Positions 26,447-36,351 are shown, numbered from the stretch's first letter. The stretch is 64,000 nt of DNA from CBDBDZ01 sp965204215 (GCA_965204215.1 CBDBDZ010000014.1:806001-870000); one strand, 5' to 3'. Made by a program: numbers and translations. The notes: generated from the letters alone by a model not told the origin.

Positions 26447-28294
26447 TTATCGATAGAGGCGTTCATGCGCCTGTTGCATAATAGCATTTAACTGCCGAAT
26501 TGCATTATTATCAGTCACTGTTTTGGTTGAGCTGTCTGCGCCAGTGCTCTTACTTACTGGTTGAAGCAGCCATGTTTCGGGTTTACCTTTATAGGGAATA
26601 ACGCTTAACTGGTTGTTGGGTTTTAATATGCCAATATGGTAGTCATATTCCACTAAAGCGTAGCGCTGGTTGTTGTTTACGAATAAATCATTGCCTTCAA
26701 ATTCATCACTTGGTATATCTAACAAATTAAGTAGCGTTTTAGGAATATCGCGAACAGAGCCTAGTTGATGTTGATATTGATGGTTGCTCAAGAGCAAGTG
26801 TTTTGGAGCAATAAACAATAGAGGGACGTGAAATGAGTTAGCAGGAATAGTAGCTTGTCCATAAATACGTGGACCATGATCAGCGACTACTACAATTAAG
26901 CTATCATCAAACCAGGGCTTGGCAGAAGCTTTATCCAGAAATTCACCCAGTGCAAAATCGGCATAACGCAGACCATTTTTCAGTACCCGTTTTTGTGCAA
27001 ACGTCAATCTGTCTTCTGGTACATCAAAAGGGCGGTGGTTGGAAACAGTTAAGGTGCTAAGAAAAATGGACTGGTCATTGACAGATTGTTTATCCATCAC
27101 TTCAATAATACGCTCGAATAAAAATTCATCGGCAACACCCCAAGAGGTTTGATACAGGCTGGAATCAAAGTCCTCTTTGGTCTGGATGTTGTCATACCCA
27201 GAGGCGCGCCAGTATTTGGAGAAGTTGGAAAAATTAGGCCAGCCGCCATACACAAACCAGGTTTCAAAACCTTGTTGTTTAAAGGTTTGGGGCAGTGCCG
27301 GTAATTGGTTGATAACAGGCCTCTGGTTAACGGCAATACCTGGCAGTGGCGCAGTGGCATGAAGTATAGCTGCTAACCCCCTTACCGTTCTGGTGCCTGT
27401 GGCAAAAATGTTGTCAAACAAAATTCCCTGATCTGCCCAGCGTACCAAATTTGGCATACTTTCCTGTCGCTGCGCAGGGTCTGACCAACTTCTGCCTGCG
27501 AAAGACTCTTCTACAATAATAATCACATGCTTAATACCTTTTATAGGTGCTACATAGCGTTCTTTCTTGTTGCTGTCCTGGGCTAATATTTGCTCAATTT
27601 CTCTTGAAGATAGTGAAGGATAACCGTTGTCCCAATTGGTAATGTCAATTTGGCTAATATGAATTAAATTGACGATGGCGTTTCCTGAAAATTGGTTGAG
27701 AAGCCTGGACTGAAAGGGTTCTAACATTTTAAACTGTCCAACAGCAATATAAGCGGTGATAAGGTAAGCAATGCTTAATCCTGTTTTCCAGGGTTTGTTG
27801 TAATAGGTTTGGATACTGGGTTTGAGATACTGGTAAAAATATTTGTATAAAAAGAGTATTGCTATAATTAGTGGTACAGCCCAATACCATAAGAGCAACT
27901 GCTCATGTAAAAAAGAGACGATTTCCTTCGGGTATTTTAAATAATGTAAAATGAGTCGATTGCCTCGGCTTTGGAATTCGTACCAAAAGAAGATATCGAC
28001 AATAATTTGAACAAGTGATATTAAGCCAAATAATATCATGCTAATACAAAGTGCATGAATGCGTATTTTATTCTGTGGCTGACCCGGGAAAACTTGGCTA
28101 AAGCACTGTACCAGTGCCAGTATAAAACCGACAACAATTAAATCATTGAACAATCCAATGTTTAATGCTGCAAGCCACTTCCATATCGACAGATCAGAAG
28201 CATCAAAATTAAGTGACTCTGAAATATACAGCCGCAAACAAAAGTTACCTATTAAATAGCTAACACAAAATAGAAATAGACGGCGTTGTAGCAT
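26447..28294 (-). CDS. LTA synthase-like membrane sulfatase-fold phosphotransferase
   Basis: 615 aa. About five TM helices (residues 1-205) precede a periplasmic alkaline-phosphatase/sulfatase-fold domain (about 255-570). Active-site pieces are visible: VIIIVEESFAG, the probable nucleophile Thr in GTRTVRGLAAI, and the metal site VVVADHGPRIYG. In Gram-negatives such proteins transfer phosphoglycerol or phosphoethanolamine to glycans or lipids. It is last in the mlaC-mlaA-MMPL operon, nine bases after the transporter, which suggests an envelope-lipid role. Exact substrate unknown. Confidence 0.82.
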   Translation of the reverse strand: MLQRRLFLFCVSYLIGNFCLRLYISESLNFDASDLSIWKWLAALNIGLFNDLIVVGFILALVQCFSQVFPGQPQNKIRIHALCISMILFGLISLVQIIVDIFFWYEFQSRGNRLILHYLKYPKEIVSFLHEQLLLWYWAVPLIIAILFLYKYFYQYLKPSIQTYYNKPWKTGLSIAYLITAYIAVGQFKMLEPFQSRLLNQFSGNAIVNLIHISQIDITNWDNGYPSLSSREIEQILAQDSNKKERYVAPIKGIKHVIIIVEESFAGRSWSDPAQRQESMPNLVRWADQGILFDNIFATGTRTVRGLAAILHATAPLPGIAVNQRPVINQLPALPQTFKQQGFETWFVYGGWPNFSNFSKYWRASGYDNIQTKEDFDSSLYQTSWGVADEFLFERIIEVMDKQSVNDQSIFLSTLTVSNHRPFDVPEDRLTFAQKRVLKNGLRYADFALGEFLDKASAKPWFDDSLIVVVADHGPRIYGQATIPANSFHVPLLFIAPKHLLLSNHQYQHQLGSVRDIPKTLLNLLDIPSDEFEGNDLFVNNNQRYALVEYDYHIGILKPNNQLSVIPYKGKPETWLLQPVSKSTGADSSTKTVTDNNAIRQLNAIMQQAHERLYR

Positions 28295-28303
28295 AATACG
28301 GGG

Positions 28304-30958
28304 TTAACTGGTTATCGCTTTTTTGTCTTGTTGATTGACAATTTTAATGATAACAGGCAGGATAATTACGGTTACTACAAACATGATTAAAATAGCAACC
28401 GTAAGTAAAATGCCTATAGTTTCAGTACCTACATGGGGTGAAAGCGATAAAGAAGCAAAAGAACAAAGGGTAGTCAGAGAGCTTAGTAATACTGCACGCG
28501 GCGTACTTGACTGCACCAGTCGATCAATATTGTGGTGGTGACTATAACGGTCAATAATGTGAATGCCATTGTCGACACTTAAACCAAAAATGAGGGGTAC
28601 TACCAAAATATTGGCAAGATTAAAGGATATATCAAATAAAACAACCGACGCCATAGTGATAACAGTGGTTAAAAATAAAGGTATCAATACCCAAATTACA
28701 TTGGTAAGGCTTCGGTATTTGATTAACAAAATAATCAAGATGCTCGTCAAAGCAATGAGAATAGCCTTGGTGAAAGCCTGTTTGACCAAATCTGATATAC
28801 CCACTTCAACAATCGGCCTGCCTGTCACTTCAGTGGTGACAGTTTGGACATCAGTGATAAATTGTCGCAGCATGGCATCGTCAATGGTTTCGCCTTTGGG
28901 TGCAATGCTGTTTAAAAAATAATTATTTCCATCTGGCGATGATTTTTGCAAACGCTGGATAAAGGTTTTGGGTAATTGTTCAAAGGTAATGTCTTCCACA
29001 AATAGTGCGTTACGCAGCCAGTCAAGTTGTTCATTAACTGGCTGTAGTATATTGCGTTCCCATTGTATTAACTGCCCTTGATTCACAATTTGTTCCACAG
29101 AGGCAACCAGGGTTTTTATTGCTGATGTGGTTTCGGCAGTATTGTCTGCTTGCTCCAGATTTTGCTTTAATAAATACAACGTTTCGTTAATCGCTTGCAG
29201 ATTATTAGCATTTTGTGTTTGATTTAAGGGGTTGACAGCGCTTTCTAACAGGAATTGTAAATTTTCTAAAATAAAGTGTTTCTCATCCATCTCTTCCGGA
29301 ATATAACTGTCTATGGTGCGAATGGTATCCACCGTTGGCAGCGCTTTCAACTTTGCAATTAAGTCAGAATCGGGTTGTTGCTTATACATAAACAGACTGT
29401 AATCAGTAATAATACCCTCTTTTTGTAATTCGGCTAAGGTGCTGACTGATTCAGATTGGTTGTCACGCAGGGCCAAAACGCTGCCTTCCAACTGAATTTG
29501 GGGTAATAACCAGAATGAGCCTACACAAGTTAGCACCATGATGGCGATAAAGCTTTTACGGCGGTTGCTGAGAAAATTAATTAGTGGGTGAAAGGAGGCA
29601 ATGCTGGGGTTATGAGCGTTTTTCTGAATGGAAAATATTTGGTAAAGCGCAGGTAACAGCGTGAATGACAGAATAATTGCCACTAACATACCGCCAGCGG
29701 AAATAATTCCTAATTCTGATAATCCACGATAGTCAGTCAACGAGAAGGATAAAAAGCTGGCACTGGTAGTTAAGGCGCAAATAAGTAACGCTGGACCTAC
29801 ACTGCTAATGGAAAGGGTTAATGCTTGAGTTCTGGCTGCTTCGCAAAAAGGTTGGTCAGGGTTTTGCTCAGACCATTTAAAAACGACTTCTTCTAAACGC
29901 AGGGAAAAATGTAAAAAGAAATCAATTGACAATCCAAAAAACATTACCATAAACAGTAGTGATAAGGTGTTAAAACTATCAACCATGAATAAACCCAATG
30001 CAGAAGTCCATACACCACCTACGATAATAAATACCAGGGAAATGCTAGCAATAATAATGCAGCGAATGCCAAAGTATACCAGCAATGTAAGAGCAATAAG
30101 CGAGACAATACCAGCTATTTTTACCCCTGTTTTCGCAGCAGTTATTTCTTCGTGTGACAGGGCAGCTTCGCCAGTTAAACGTATTTGCACAGAACTGGGA
30201 ATAACATTAGAATTAATCAAGTTGCGAATGCGTTCAATAGTAATGTGGTGCGGTAATTGTTGGTTGTAGTCGGGTTTACCGCGCAGAGTGATTAATTGAT
30301 AATGCTGTTTGTTGGAAGGTTCAATGCGCTCAATCCAGGGTAGTGGAGTTTCTATACCATTGGCAGATATTTGTTCATTAGCGGACAGAGATAGTGCTTT
30401 AACCACCTTCAGTAAACCTTCCGGAGGGGCTTCATTATTATCTGGGTCAATACTATCGTTAATCAATCTCAACAAACTGTTCAGGCTGTTGTCATTGGCA
30501 ATGCGAGTTAGAAAAGGCTGTGCTAACGCCAGTTCATCGGCAGTATCATACAATTCTTCGAGTGATTGGTACAGCAGAGAGTGATGGTAGAAAAAATCAT
30601 CCATGGCAGGGGAGTAAACATCGATAAATTGATCGGGTTTACTGGCAAATTGTTTGCTCAGGTTTTGTGCTACTTTATAGGTTTGCAGTGCTGATTTACC
30701 CGATATAACGATAACCGCTGTATCGACTAATTCAGGGAAGGTTGCTTTAAAGTGATCGAAATCTTTCCTCCATTGAGTGTCCTGTACTATAATGTCTGTA
30801 AGTTTGGAATTGATTTTAAACTCAGTTACGCTATACCAAATGCTTATGCTCGTGATAAGGGTAAGAATTAACAATGTCATTCTCGGTCGACCACAAATAA
30901 ACCTTACCCATTGTTGTAGTAGGTTTTCCAATTTGCTGTATTGAATCGACTCGCCCAT
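28304..30958 (-). CDS. MMPL/RND-family lipid exporter
   Basis: 884 aa, two repeats each with a large periplasmic loop and about six TM helices. The GLSID (FFGLSIDFFLHF) and GLSVD (FGLSVDNGIHII) motifs place a proton-relay Asp in each half. It resembles hydrophobe/amphiphile exporters such as the hopanoid transporter HpnN. It lies five bases after mlaA, and the set MlaC-MlaA-MMPL recalls hopanoid or phospholipid trafficking loci. No hopanoid synthesis genes are in the window, so cargo is undetermined. Confidence 0.85.
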   Translation of the reverse strand: MGESIQYSKLENLLQQWVRFICGRPRMTLLILTLITSISIWYSVTEFKINSKLTDIIVQDTQWRKDFDHFKATFPELVDTAVIVISGKSALQTYKVAQNLSKQFASKPDQFIDVYSPAMDDFFYHHSLLYQSLEELYDTADELALAQPFLTRIANDNSLNSLLRLINDSIDPDNNEAPPEGLLKVVKALSLSANEQISANGIETPLPWIERIEPSNKQHYQLITLRGKPDYNQQLPHHITIERIRNLINSNVIPSSVQIRLTGEAALSHEEITAAKTGVKIAGIVSLIALTLLVYFGIRCIIIASISLVFIIVGGVWTSALGLFMVDSFNTLSLLFMVMFFGLSIDFFLHFSLRLEEVVFKWSEQNPDQPFCEAARTQALTLSISSVGPALLICALTTSASFLSFSLTDYRGLSELGIISAGGMLVAIILSFTLLPALYQIFSIQKNAHNPSIASFHPLINFLSNRRKSFIAIMVLTCVGSFWLLPQIQLEGSVLALRDNQSESVSTLAELQKEGIITDYSLFMYKQQPDSDLIAKLKALPTVDTIRTIDSYIPEEMDEKHFILENLQFLLESAVNPLNQTQNANNLQAINETLYLLKQNLEQADNTAETTSAIKTLVASVEQIVNQGQLIQWERNILQPVNEQLDWLRNALFVEDITFEQLPKTFIQRLQKSSPDGNNYFLNSIAPKGETIDDAMLRQFITDVQTVTTEVTGRPIVEVGISDLVKQAFTKAILIALTSILIILLIKYRSLTNVIWVLIPLFLTTVITMASVVLFDISFNLANILVVPLIFGLSVDNGIHIIDRYSHHHNIDRLVQSSTPRAVLLSSLTTLCSFASLSLSPHVGTETIGILLTVAILIMFVVTVIILPVIIKIVNQQDKKAITS

Positions 30959-30963
30959 TTCAA

Positions 30964-31698
30964 CTATTCTTCCAAATCATCCAGTAAGTCAAAAAACTCG
31001 TCATCTTCAGTTTCACCATTTAAAATCAAACTTCTTCGTTTTTGAGTAAACCCGTTTTTAATCGAAGAATATGGGTCTAGCGCATTGTCATTTACATCGT
31101 CTAACAAGGGCTTGGCAGAAGATAATTGCTCAAGGTTAACGTAAGGTGCAAAGGTGTTGTCAAGGGACAAAAAATCGTAAAGAAAAATCTGTCTTACAAT
31201 GTTGCCGCTAATATCACGTGCCGATGTTGGTCCTAAAAACGGTAAATAGAGGTAGGTACTGTTTTTATAGCCCCATACCGCAAATGTTTGCCCTAAATCT
31301 TCATCCTGGAACTTAAGTCCTTGGGTTGTGGCTATATCGAAAAAACCGCCAATACCAATAGTGGAATTAATCAAAACACGTTGGGTATCTATCCAACTCG
31401 ATTTGAAATTGCCTTGTAATAAGCCGTTAATAATACTATCTAGCGTATTAACATTCAGTATGACATTATTAAAGCCATTGCGTAGCAGCTCTGGTGCTAT
31501 AAACTGATAGACTTTAACAATGGGGTCGTAAAGGTATTTCGCTACGCTTTCATTAAAATTGTATACGCGGCGGTTGAATTTTTCAAAAGGGTCAGTCAGT
31601 TGGTAATCATTATTGGTGGATCTACGGTTTGAAGTATCGGTAATGGTAGCGCAACCGCCCAGCAAAAAGATAAATAATATGAGCGTATTAATTTTCAA
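30964..31698 (-). CDS. mlaA: Outer-membrane lipid asymmetry lipoprotein MlaA (VacJ)
   Basis: 244 aa from a TTG at 31698. This start yields a perfect lipoprotein signal (MKINTLILFIFLLGGCA, lipidated Cys16), overlaps the end of mlaC by 11 bases and has CAGG just upstream. A longer reading from 31809 would overlap mlaC by over 120 bases and add a non-signal leader. Family segments include DPFEKFNRRVYNFNE, RVLINSTIGIGGFFD and LGQTFAVWGY. MlaA removes misplaced phospholipids from the outer leaflet and hands them to MlaC. Confidence 0.92.
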   Translation of the reverse strand: MKINTLILFIFLLGGCATITDTSNRRSTNNDYQLTDPFEKFNRRVYNFNESVAKYLYDPIVKVYQFIAPELLRNGFNNVILNVNTLDSIINGLLQGNFKSSWIDTQRVLINSTIGIGGFFDIATTQGLKFQDEDLGQTFAVWGYKNSTYLYLPFLGPTSARDISGNIVRQIFLYDFLSLDNTFAPYVNLEQLSSAKPLLDDVNDNALDPYSSIKNGFTQKRRSLILNGETEDDEFFDLLDDLEE

Positions 31699-32251
31699 TA
31701 GCCTGATTATCGAGTTTGTTTTGCAACTCTTTAACCAATGCGTCATAACCAGATTTTTTGATAATGGCGCTGTAATCGGCTCGCCGCAGAGACAAATCGC
31801 TAACGCCATCTGCCACTACATTAAATATACGTTCATTTTTAAAATAATAATTTAAAGGAATGATGCCGCCGTTAGATTTGGTTAATTGAGTTTTGACTAT
31901 CTGGCGCCCTGGTTTGGCTTCAATAGTCTCCAGAGTTTCAAATTTTTGGTTGTTGTATGAGTCAAAGCGATTGGCGTAAGTACCGATAACGATATTGGTG
32001 AGTAATTCTATAAATTGATTTTTATTGTCTTCTTCCAGTGTTTTCCATGTACGTCCAAGGCTGACGCGGGCAATAGTGTCAATATCAAAACTTTCTACAA
32101 TAAGGGGCTTTAATAAATTGAAACGCTCCTCATAAGTGCCATCAAGCTGCATTGCGGTAATTAATGTAATGTGTAAGCGTTCAATTAATTGAGTGGGGTT
32201 TGCAAAAGCCAGGCTGCTAATAAAACATAGAAGTAGTATTACAAATTTCAA
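31688..32251 (-). CDS. mlaC: Periplasmic phospholipid-binding protein MlaC (Ttg2D family)
   Basis: 187 aa. Signal peptide to about residue 18 (LLLCFISSLAFA), then an MlaC/Tol_Tol_Ttg2 domain with DIDTIARVSLGRTWKTL and the terminal NVVADGVSDLSLRRADYSAI. It shuttles lipids across the periplasm. It is first in the operon mlaC-mlaA-MMPL-LtaS-like; the usual inner-membrane MlaFEDB complex is not nearby. Confidence 0.9.
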   Translation of the reverse strand: MKFVILLLCFISSLAFANPTQLIERLHITLITAMQLDGTYEERFNLLKPLIVESFDIDTIARVSLGRTWKTLEEDNKNQFIELLTNIVIGTYANRFDSYNNQKFETLETIEAKPGRQIVKTQLTKSNGGIIPLNYYFKNERIFNVVADGVSDLSLRRADYSAIIKKSGYDALVKELQNKLDNQAIEN

Positions 32252-32344
32252 TTTAAAGGCTGAAAGTATGTTGATAGCAAGGCATTATAGTTGACATTGC
32301 CTGATATGCTAGAGGTGTTATTGATTTGGTTTGATATTTTATGT

Positions 32345-33610
32345 TTATTTTTGATAAACGGGTAAGCGCTGGCATATCGCGGCAACTTTTTGTTTGACCT
32401 GTGCTATGACTTGCTCGCTATTGCCATTTTCAAGCGATTGAAAAATATCGCACATCCAATGTGTTAATTCAATTGTATCTTCAACATTAAATCCCCGAGT
32501 AGTAATAGCCGGAGTACCCACGCGCAGCCCTGATGTAACCATCGGAGGTCTTGGGTCTTTGGGTACAGCATTTTTATTGACGGTTATAAAAGCTGTACCT
32601 AAAGCTTGCTCTGCATCGGTACCTGTATAAGATTTACCAATTAAGTCTACCAACATTAAATGGTTCTTAGTGCCGTTAGAAACAATATTAATGCCACGGT
32701 TAATAAAGGTTTGTGCCATAGCGTTGGCATTGTCTACAACTTGTTGTTGATAAGCTTTAAATTCAGGTTCAAGCGCTTCTTTAAAAGCCACTGCTTTTGC
32801 TGCAATCACATGGCACAGCGGACCACCCTGACCACCAGGAAAAACAGCGGAATCCAGTTTTTTGGTAATTTCGTCATTAGCCCTGGCTAAAATAATACCG
32901 CCGCGGGGGCCACGCAGGGTTTTGTGGGTGGTTGAAGTTACTACATCAGCAACAGGGATAGGGTTGGGGTAGAACCCCGTCGCTACCAAGCCTGCAACAT
33001 GCGCCATATCTACAAAAAAGTATGCACCTGCTTCATCACAAATATCGCGAAAGCGCTGCCAGTTAATAATACCAGAGTAAGCTGAAAAACCAGCAATAAT
33101 CATTTTGGGTTTATGTTTTTTAGCCAAGGCTTCGACTTGATTATAATCTATTTCACCTGTGTCATAATTTAATCCATACTGGTAAACGGTATAAGTTTTG
33201 CCTGAAAAATTGGGTTTGGCACCATGGGTCAAATGTCCGCCGTCTGCTAAACTCATACCTAGTACTACATCGCCAGCCTGGCACAAGGCTTGGTAAACAG
33301 CGTTATTGGCTTGCGAACCAGAATGCGGTTGAACATTGGCATAATCAGCGCCAAAGAGCTGTTTCACTCTGTCAATGGCTAATTGTTCGGATACATCCAC
33401 ATACTCGCAACCACCATAGTAGCGTTTGCCAGGATAGCCTTCGGCGTATTTATTGGTCAGCTCTGAACCTTGCGCCTCCATTACTCGTGGGCTGGTATAA
33501 TTTTCAGAAGCTATTAGTTCAATATGCTCTTCCTGGCGTTGGCGCTCATTTGTAATGGCCTGGAATAATTCTGGATCGTAACTGCTAATAGAATCGGATT
33601 GCTTAAACAT
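32345..33610 (-). CDS. glyA: Serine hydroxymethyltransferase
   Basis: 421 aa, PLP enzyme that converts serine and tetrahydrofolate to glycine and 5,10-methylene-THF. The PLP lysine is Lys230 (TSTTHKTLRGPRGG). Other conserved parts are ELIASENYTS and GYPGKRYYGGCEYVD. Length is standard. Monocistronic; the region upstream (33611-33801) is shared with the divergent protease gene and holds no recognised riboswitch. Confidence 0.98.
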   Translation of the reverse strand: MFKQSDSISSYDPELFQAITNERQRQEEHIELIASENYTSPRVMEAQGSELTNKYAEGYPGKRYYGGCEYVDVSEQLAIDRVKQLFGADYANVQPHSGSQANNAVYQALCQAGDVVLGMSLADGGHLTHGAKPNFSGKTYTVYQYGLNYDTGEIDYNQVEALAKKHKPKMIIAGFSAYSGIINWQRFRDICDEAGAYFFVDMAHVAGLVATGFYPNPIPVADVVTSTTHKTLRGPRGGIILARANDEITKKLDSAVFPGGQGGPLCHVIAAKAVAFKEALEPEFKAYQQQVVDNANAMAQTFINRGINIVSNGTKNHLMLVDLIGKSYTGTDAEQALGTAFITVNKNAVPKDPRPPMVTSGLRVGTPAITTRGFNVEDTIELTHWMCDIFQSLENGNSEQVIAQVKQKVAAICQRLPVYQK

Positions 33611-33801
33611 AATGAATTGGACAGGGTTAAGAATAAAACGAGCGCGCGATTATACTTGATATTAATTGCGAATAAATTGTAATTATTTTAAATATATCAT
33701 TTTTGTCTTGATAGAATTGTTAATGTTTGCACTTTGTATGTTTTTGAAGAACTTTACTAGGTTCAGATTCGTCTTATAACATTATTTTTTGATATTTTCT
33801 T

Positions 33802-35235
33802 TTGAAAAACTTTTCAATTACATTCTTAATGATCCTGCTATACAGTGGTCAGGCATTTGCTAATACTAATGAAATTCAGCTACCGGAATTGGGTGATAGA
33901 AGTTCTTCCATCGTTTCACCTCAACAGGAATATTTATTAGGGCAATCATGGCTGCATGCTTACTATAGTCGAACAAAAATAGAGCGAGATTATGTGTTTC
34001 AGGAATATCTTGAAAACCTGACCAGACGTTTAGCACTAAATGCAGATTTGCCTTACAAAGGTGTTCATGTATTATTGGTGGATAGTCCTAGTTTAAATGC
34101 TTTTGCAGTTCCTGGAGGAGTTATGGGTATTCACAGCGGGCTGTTGCTCTATGCCAATAGTGAGCATGAATTGTCTTCGGTGATAGGACATGAATTAGCG
34201 CATTTAAGTCAGCGCCATTTTGCCCGTTCTGTCGAAAATAATCGCATCAATTCAGTGAAAACTTTAGCGGCAATGTTGGCTAGCATAGCACTGATAGCGG
34301 CGTCTGGTGACGCTGGCATAGCTGCACTGTCGCTTACTCAGCGCTTGGCACAAGATGAGTTTTTACGCTACAGCCGCCAAAATGAAAGAGAGGCTGATCG
34401 CATCGGTATGAATATTTTACTGAAATCGAATATGGACCCTTATGCAGTGGCAGATATGTTTAATCACATGCTGAGACTGAGCCATCGTGTAGGCTTTAGA
34501 CCTCCTGAATATTTATTGACGCATCCTCTCCCAGAATCGCGGATAAGCGATGCGGAACTGCGTGCTCAAAAATTGCCTAAACGCTATTATGCAGATAACG
34601 AATATTACGATTTAATGAAAGTTCACGCTGAACTTAAAGCATCCACGTCACCACATGATTCTCTAAAGCGTTATCGAGCAGAGGTTGAATTAACGCCTGA
34701 AAGCGTGCGTAACCGCTACGGATTGGCGCAGGCGTTATTGTTAGTTAATGAAGCGCCTGAAGCAGAGCGAATTGTAGACGAATTATTAAAGCAACAACCC
34801 GAAAATTTAGCCTTTAAAGTGTTAAAAGTTAAAGTGCTAAATAAACAAGAACACTATGAAGAAGCCAAAGCAAAGGTAATATCCTATTTGAGGCAGCGAC
34901 CAGACAGCTATGCACTGGGAATGATCTATGCTGAAACCCTGAAGTTCAATAACGAATTTCAGGCATCAGCCAAACACCTTGCGTATTTAACCACTAAAAA
35001 GCCTAAAGAGCCTGCTGTTTGGTACGAATATGCAGAAGTTTTAGGATTAGCAGGAAATATTTTGCAGTTACATAAAGCCCGTTCGGAATACTTTGTGCTT
35101 ACAGGTTATTACAACCAGGCCATAAGGCAATTGCAATACGCTAAACAATTAATTAAAACAGACTATATTGAACGTGCAGTTATTGATGAGAAAATTAGTG
35201 ACATTATTAGACTGCAACATTCACAGCAGTTCTGA
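33802..35235 (+). CDS. Periplasmic M48 metalloprotease with TPR domain (BepA-like)
   Basis: 477 aa from a TTG start that gives a signal peptide (NFSITFLMILLYSGQAFA). The M48 zinc site is HELAH at 130-134 with the downstream Glu in NEREADRIGM. Residues about 290-460 are TPR repeats. BepA-type proteases degrade or chaperone stalled LptD and BAM substrates in the periplasm. A strong terminator follows after an F3 element. Confidence 0.9.
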   Translation: MKNFSITFLMILLYSGQAFANTNEIQLPELGDRSSSIVSPQQEYLLGQSWLHAYYSRTKIERDYVFQEYLENLTRRLALNADLPYKGVHVLLVDSPSLNAFAVPGGVMGIHSGLLLYANSEHELSSVIGHELAHLSQRHFARSVENNRINSVKTLAAMLASIALIAASGDAGIAALSLTQRLAQDEFLRYSRQNEREADRIGMNILLKSNMDPYAVADMFNHMLRLSHRVGFRPPEYLLTHPLPESRISDAELRAQKLPKRYYADNEYYDLMKVHAELKASTSPHDSLKRYRAEVELTPESVRNRYGLAQALLLVNEAPEAERIVDELLKQQPENLAFKVLKVKVLNKQEHYEEAKAKVISYLRQRPDSYALGMIYAETLKFNNEFQASAKHLAYLTTKKPKEPAVWYEYAEVLGLAGNILQLHKARSEYFVLTGYYNQAIRQLQYAKQLIKTDYIERAVIDEKISDIIRLQHSQQF

Positions 35236-35252
35236 AATTGCAAAGATCTTAT

Positions 35253-35416
35253 ATTAATTCTCGGCATGAAAATACCGAACAAATATGTGGCACAGTGCCG
35301 CCGACGAGCGATAGCTCGGTAGCGAAGCCTTGAAATACAAGAAATTCGAATATTTTCGCTATATTTCAAAGGTGGCCAATAAACTACGCTGGAGCGATAT
35401 TTTATCGCGAGGTTAA
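35253..35416. repeat. Family F3 repeat, longest copy
   Basis: About 164 bp. Ends are ATTAATTCTCGGCATGAAAA and the loosely inverse GATATTTTATCGCGAGGTTA. The centre contains the GAGCGATAGCTC palindrome and a long hairpin (CCTTGAAATAC paired with TATTTCAAAGG). It shares modules with 15553-15636, 36352-36441, 44499-44560 and 56283-56402. No ORF. It lies between the protease stop and its terminator. Confidence 0.8.
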
Positions 35417-35422
35417 TAGTGC

Positions 35423-35460
35423 AAGACCATTGTTTAATGCAATGGTCTTAGTGCTTTTTT
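35423..35460 (+). terminator. Rho-independent terminator
   Basis: Perfect 10-bp stem AAGACCATTG/CAATGGTCTT (35423-35432, 35440-35449) with a 7-base loop, followed by AGTGC and a run of six T. It would end transcription from the protease gene. It is not symmetrical for the opposite strand, which lacks a U tract. Confidence 0.85.
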
Positions 35461-35509
35461 AATATAAAGGAATGAATAGAGCGTTTTTTGTGGAACAATA
35501 CAAAATTGG

Positions 35510-36103
35510 CTAATTGTTGAAATGAGTCATCTTTAATTCAGTAGCCAAATAGTTTAGGGGTATATCCCAAACATTGCGAGTTAGTTGTTCAACTTGCTGG
35601 CACTGGTGGGCAATGCCAACTAACTGAGTGTTGTGACTAGCAAAGGTTCTGTCGTAAAACCCAGCGCCCATTCCCATTCTGGTACCTGTCATATCGAAGC
35701 CAACCAGTGGTGTTAAAACCATATCGAATTGATGGGCTTCAATGCTACTTGAGTGAGATAGGTCGGGGGACTCAATGCCAAACCTGTCACAGTGGGTTGG
35801 GGTATCTGCTTCAAAGATAGCGAAGGTCAGGGGTTGGCTGTTGCTTTTTGGTACTATTGGCAAACTGACTGTTTTATTGTAAGTCCAGGCTAAATTGATA
35901 AGTGGTTTAATATCTACTTCGCCATCAAAAGCTAAATATGCAGCGATAATTTTTGCATTTTGAAATATGTTGGAATTGGCAATATGCTGAACAATTAACT
36001 GACTGTGTTGTTGTTGAGTGGCGGCGGTTAATGCTTTTCGCTTTTGCCTTAAAATTTTGCGTAAATCTTTGGTATTATTAACAACATTTGCGTCAGCATT
36101 CAT
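35510..36103 (-). CDS. ygfA: 5-formyltetrahydrofolate cyclo-ligase
   Basis: 197 aa from the ATG at 36103. Converts 5-formyl-THF to 5,10-methenyl-THF with ATP. The family signature is RMGMGAGFYDRTF near the C-terminus, and the N-terminal LRKILRQKRKAL is typical. An open frame continues upstream to 36277, but that part coincides with the 6S RNA gene and is not protein-like, so the shorter start is chosen. 6S RNA-ygfA cotranscription is a known gammaproteobacterial arrangement. Confidence 0.93.
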   Translation of the reverse strand: MNADANVVNNTKDLRKILRQKRKALTAATQQQHSQLIVQHIANSNIFQNAKIIAAYLAFDGEVDIKPLINLAWTYNKTVSLPIVPKSNSQPLTFAIFEADTPTHCDRFGIESPDLSHSSSIEAHQFDMVLTPLVGFDMTGTRMGMGAGFYDRTFASHNTQLVGIAHQCQQVEQLTRNVWDIPLNYLATELKMTHFNN

Positions 36104-36131
36104 TGTTGGAAAGGGGGAGAATAAAAAGAGA

Positions 36132-36310
36132 AAATGCCCCAAGAGTGTGGTTGCAACAACAACCCTTGAACCGTGAAGATTCAAGATGGAGATCTCGTTT
36201 CCTTCAAAGGCTTCCTGAATTATCAGGCATGCACACAGAAAAAAATTGGAACTCCTGTTATCGTATTTATAGGACAAGGGATGAAATAGCTAGCCATCAC
36301 CTCAGGGATG
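36132..36310 (-). ncRNA. ssrS: 6S RNA
   Basis: About 180 nt immediately upstream of ygfA on the same strand. Several blocks match E. coli 6S RNA in order: CCTGAG then TATTTCAT in the 5' arm, GAAGCCTT in the middle, and CTTGAA followed by GGTTCAAGGGTT in the 3' arm. The ends can pair (GC-TCC...GAG with CTC...GGGGC), giving the closed rod with a central bubble that mimics an open promoter and sequesters sigma70 RNA polymerase. Ends are approximate. Confidence 0.9.
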
Positions 36311-36315
36311 CTTTT

Positions 36316-36343
36316 ATTATAAAATTAAATTTTTGAGATTCAA
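36316..36343 (-). promoter_or_regulatory. Sigma70-type promoter of 6S RNA
   Basis: On the minus strand TTGAAT (36343-36338) and TATAAT (36321-36316) are separated by 16 bases, with the predicted RNA start six to seven bases downstream at about 36310. An F3 element begins only nine bases upstream of the -35 hexamer. Confidence 0.75.
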
Positions 36344-36351
36344 GCTTTATT

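Noticed and set aside
31699..31809. Longer start for mlaA
   Set aside because: It lies wholly inside mlaC and spoils the lipoprotein signal that the TTG at 31698 provides.
36104..36277. N-terminal extension of ygfA giving a 255-aa protein
   Set aside because: The extension coincides with the 6S RNA gene and has no resemblance to the family; the ATG at 36103 gives a normal-length enzyme.
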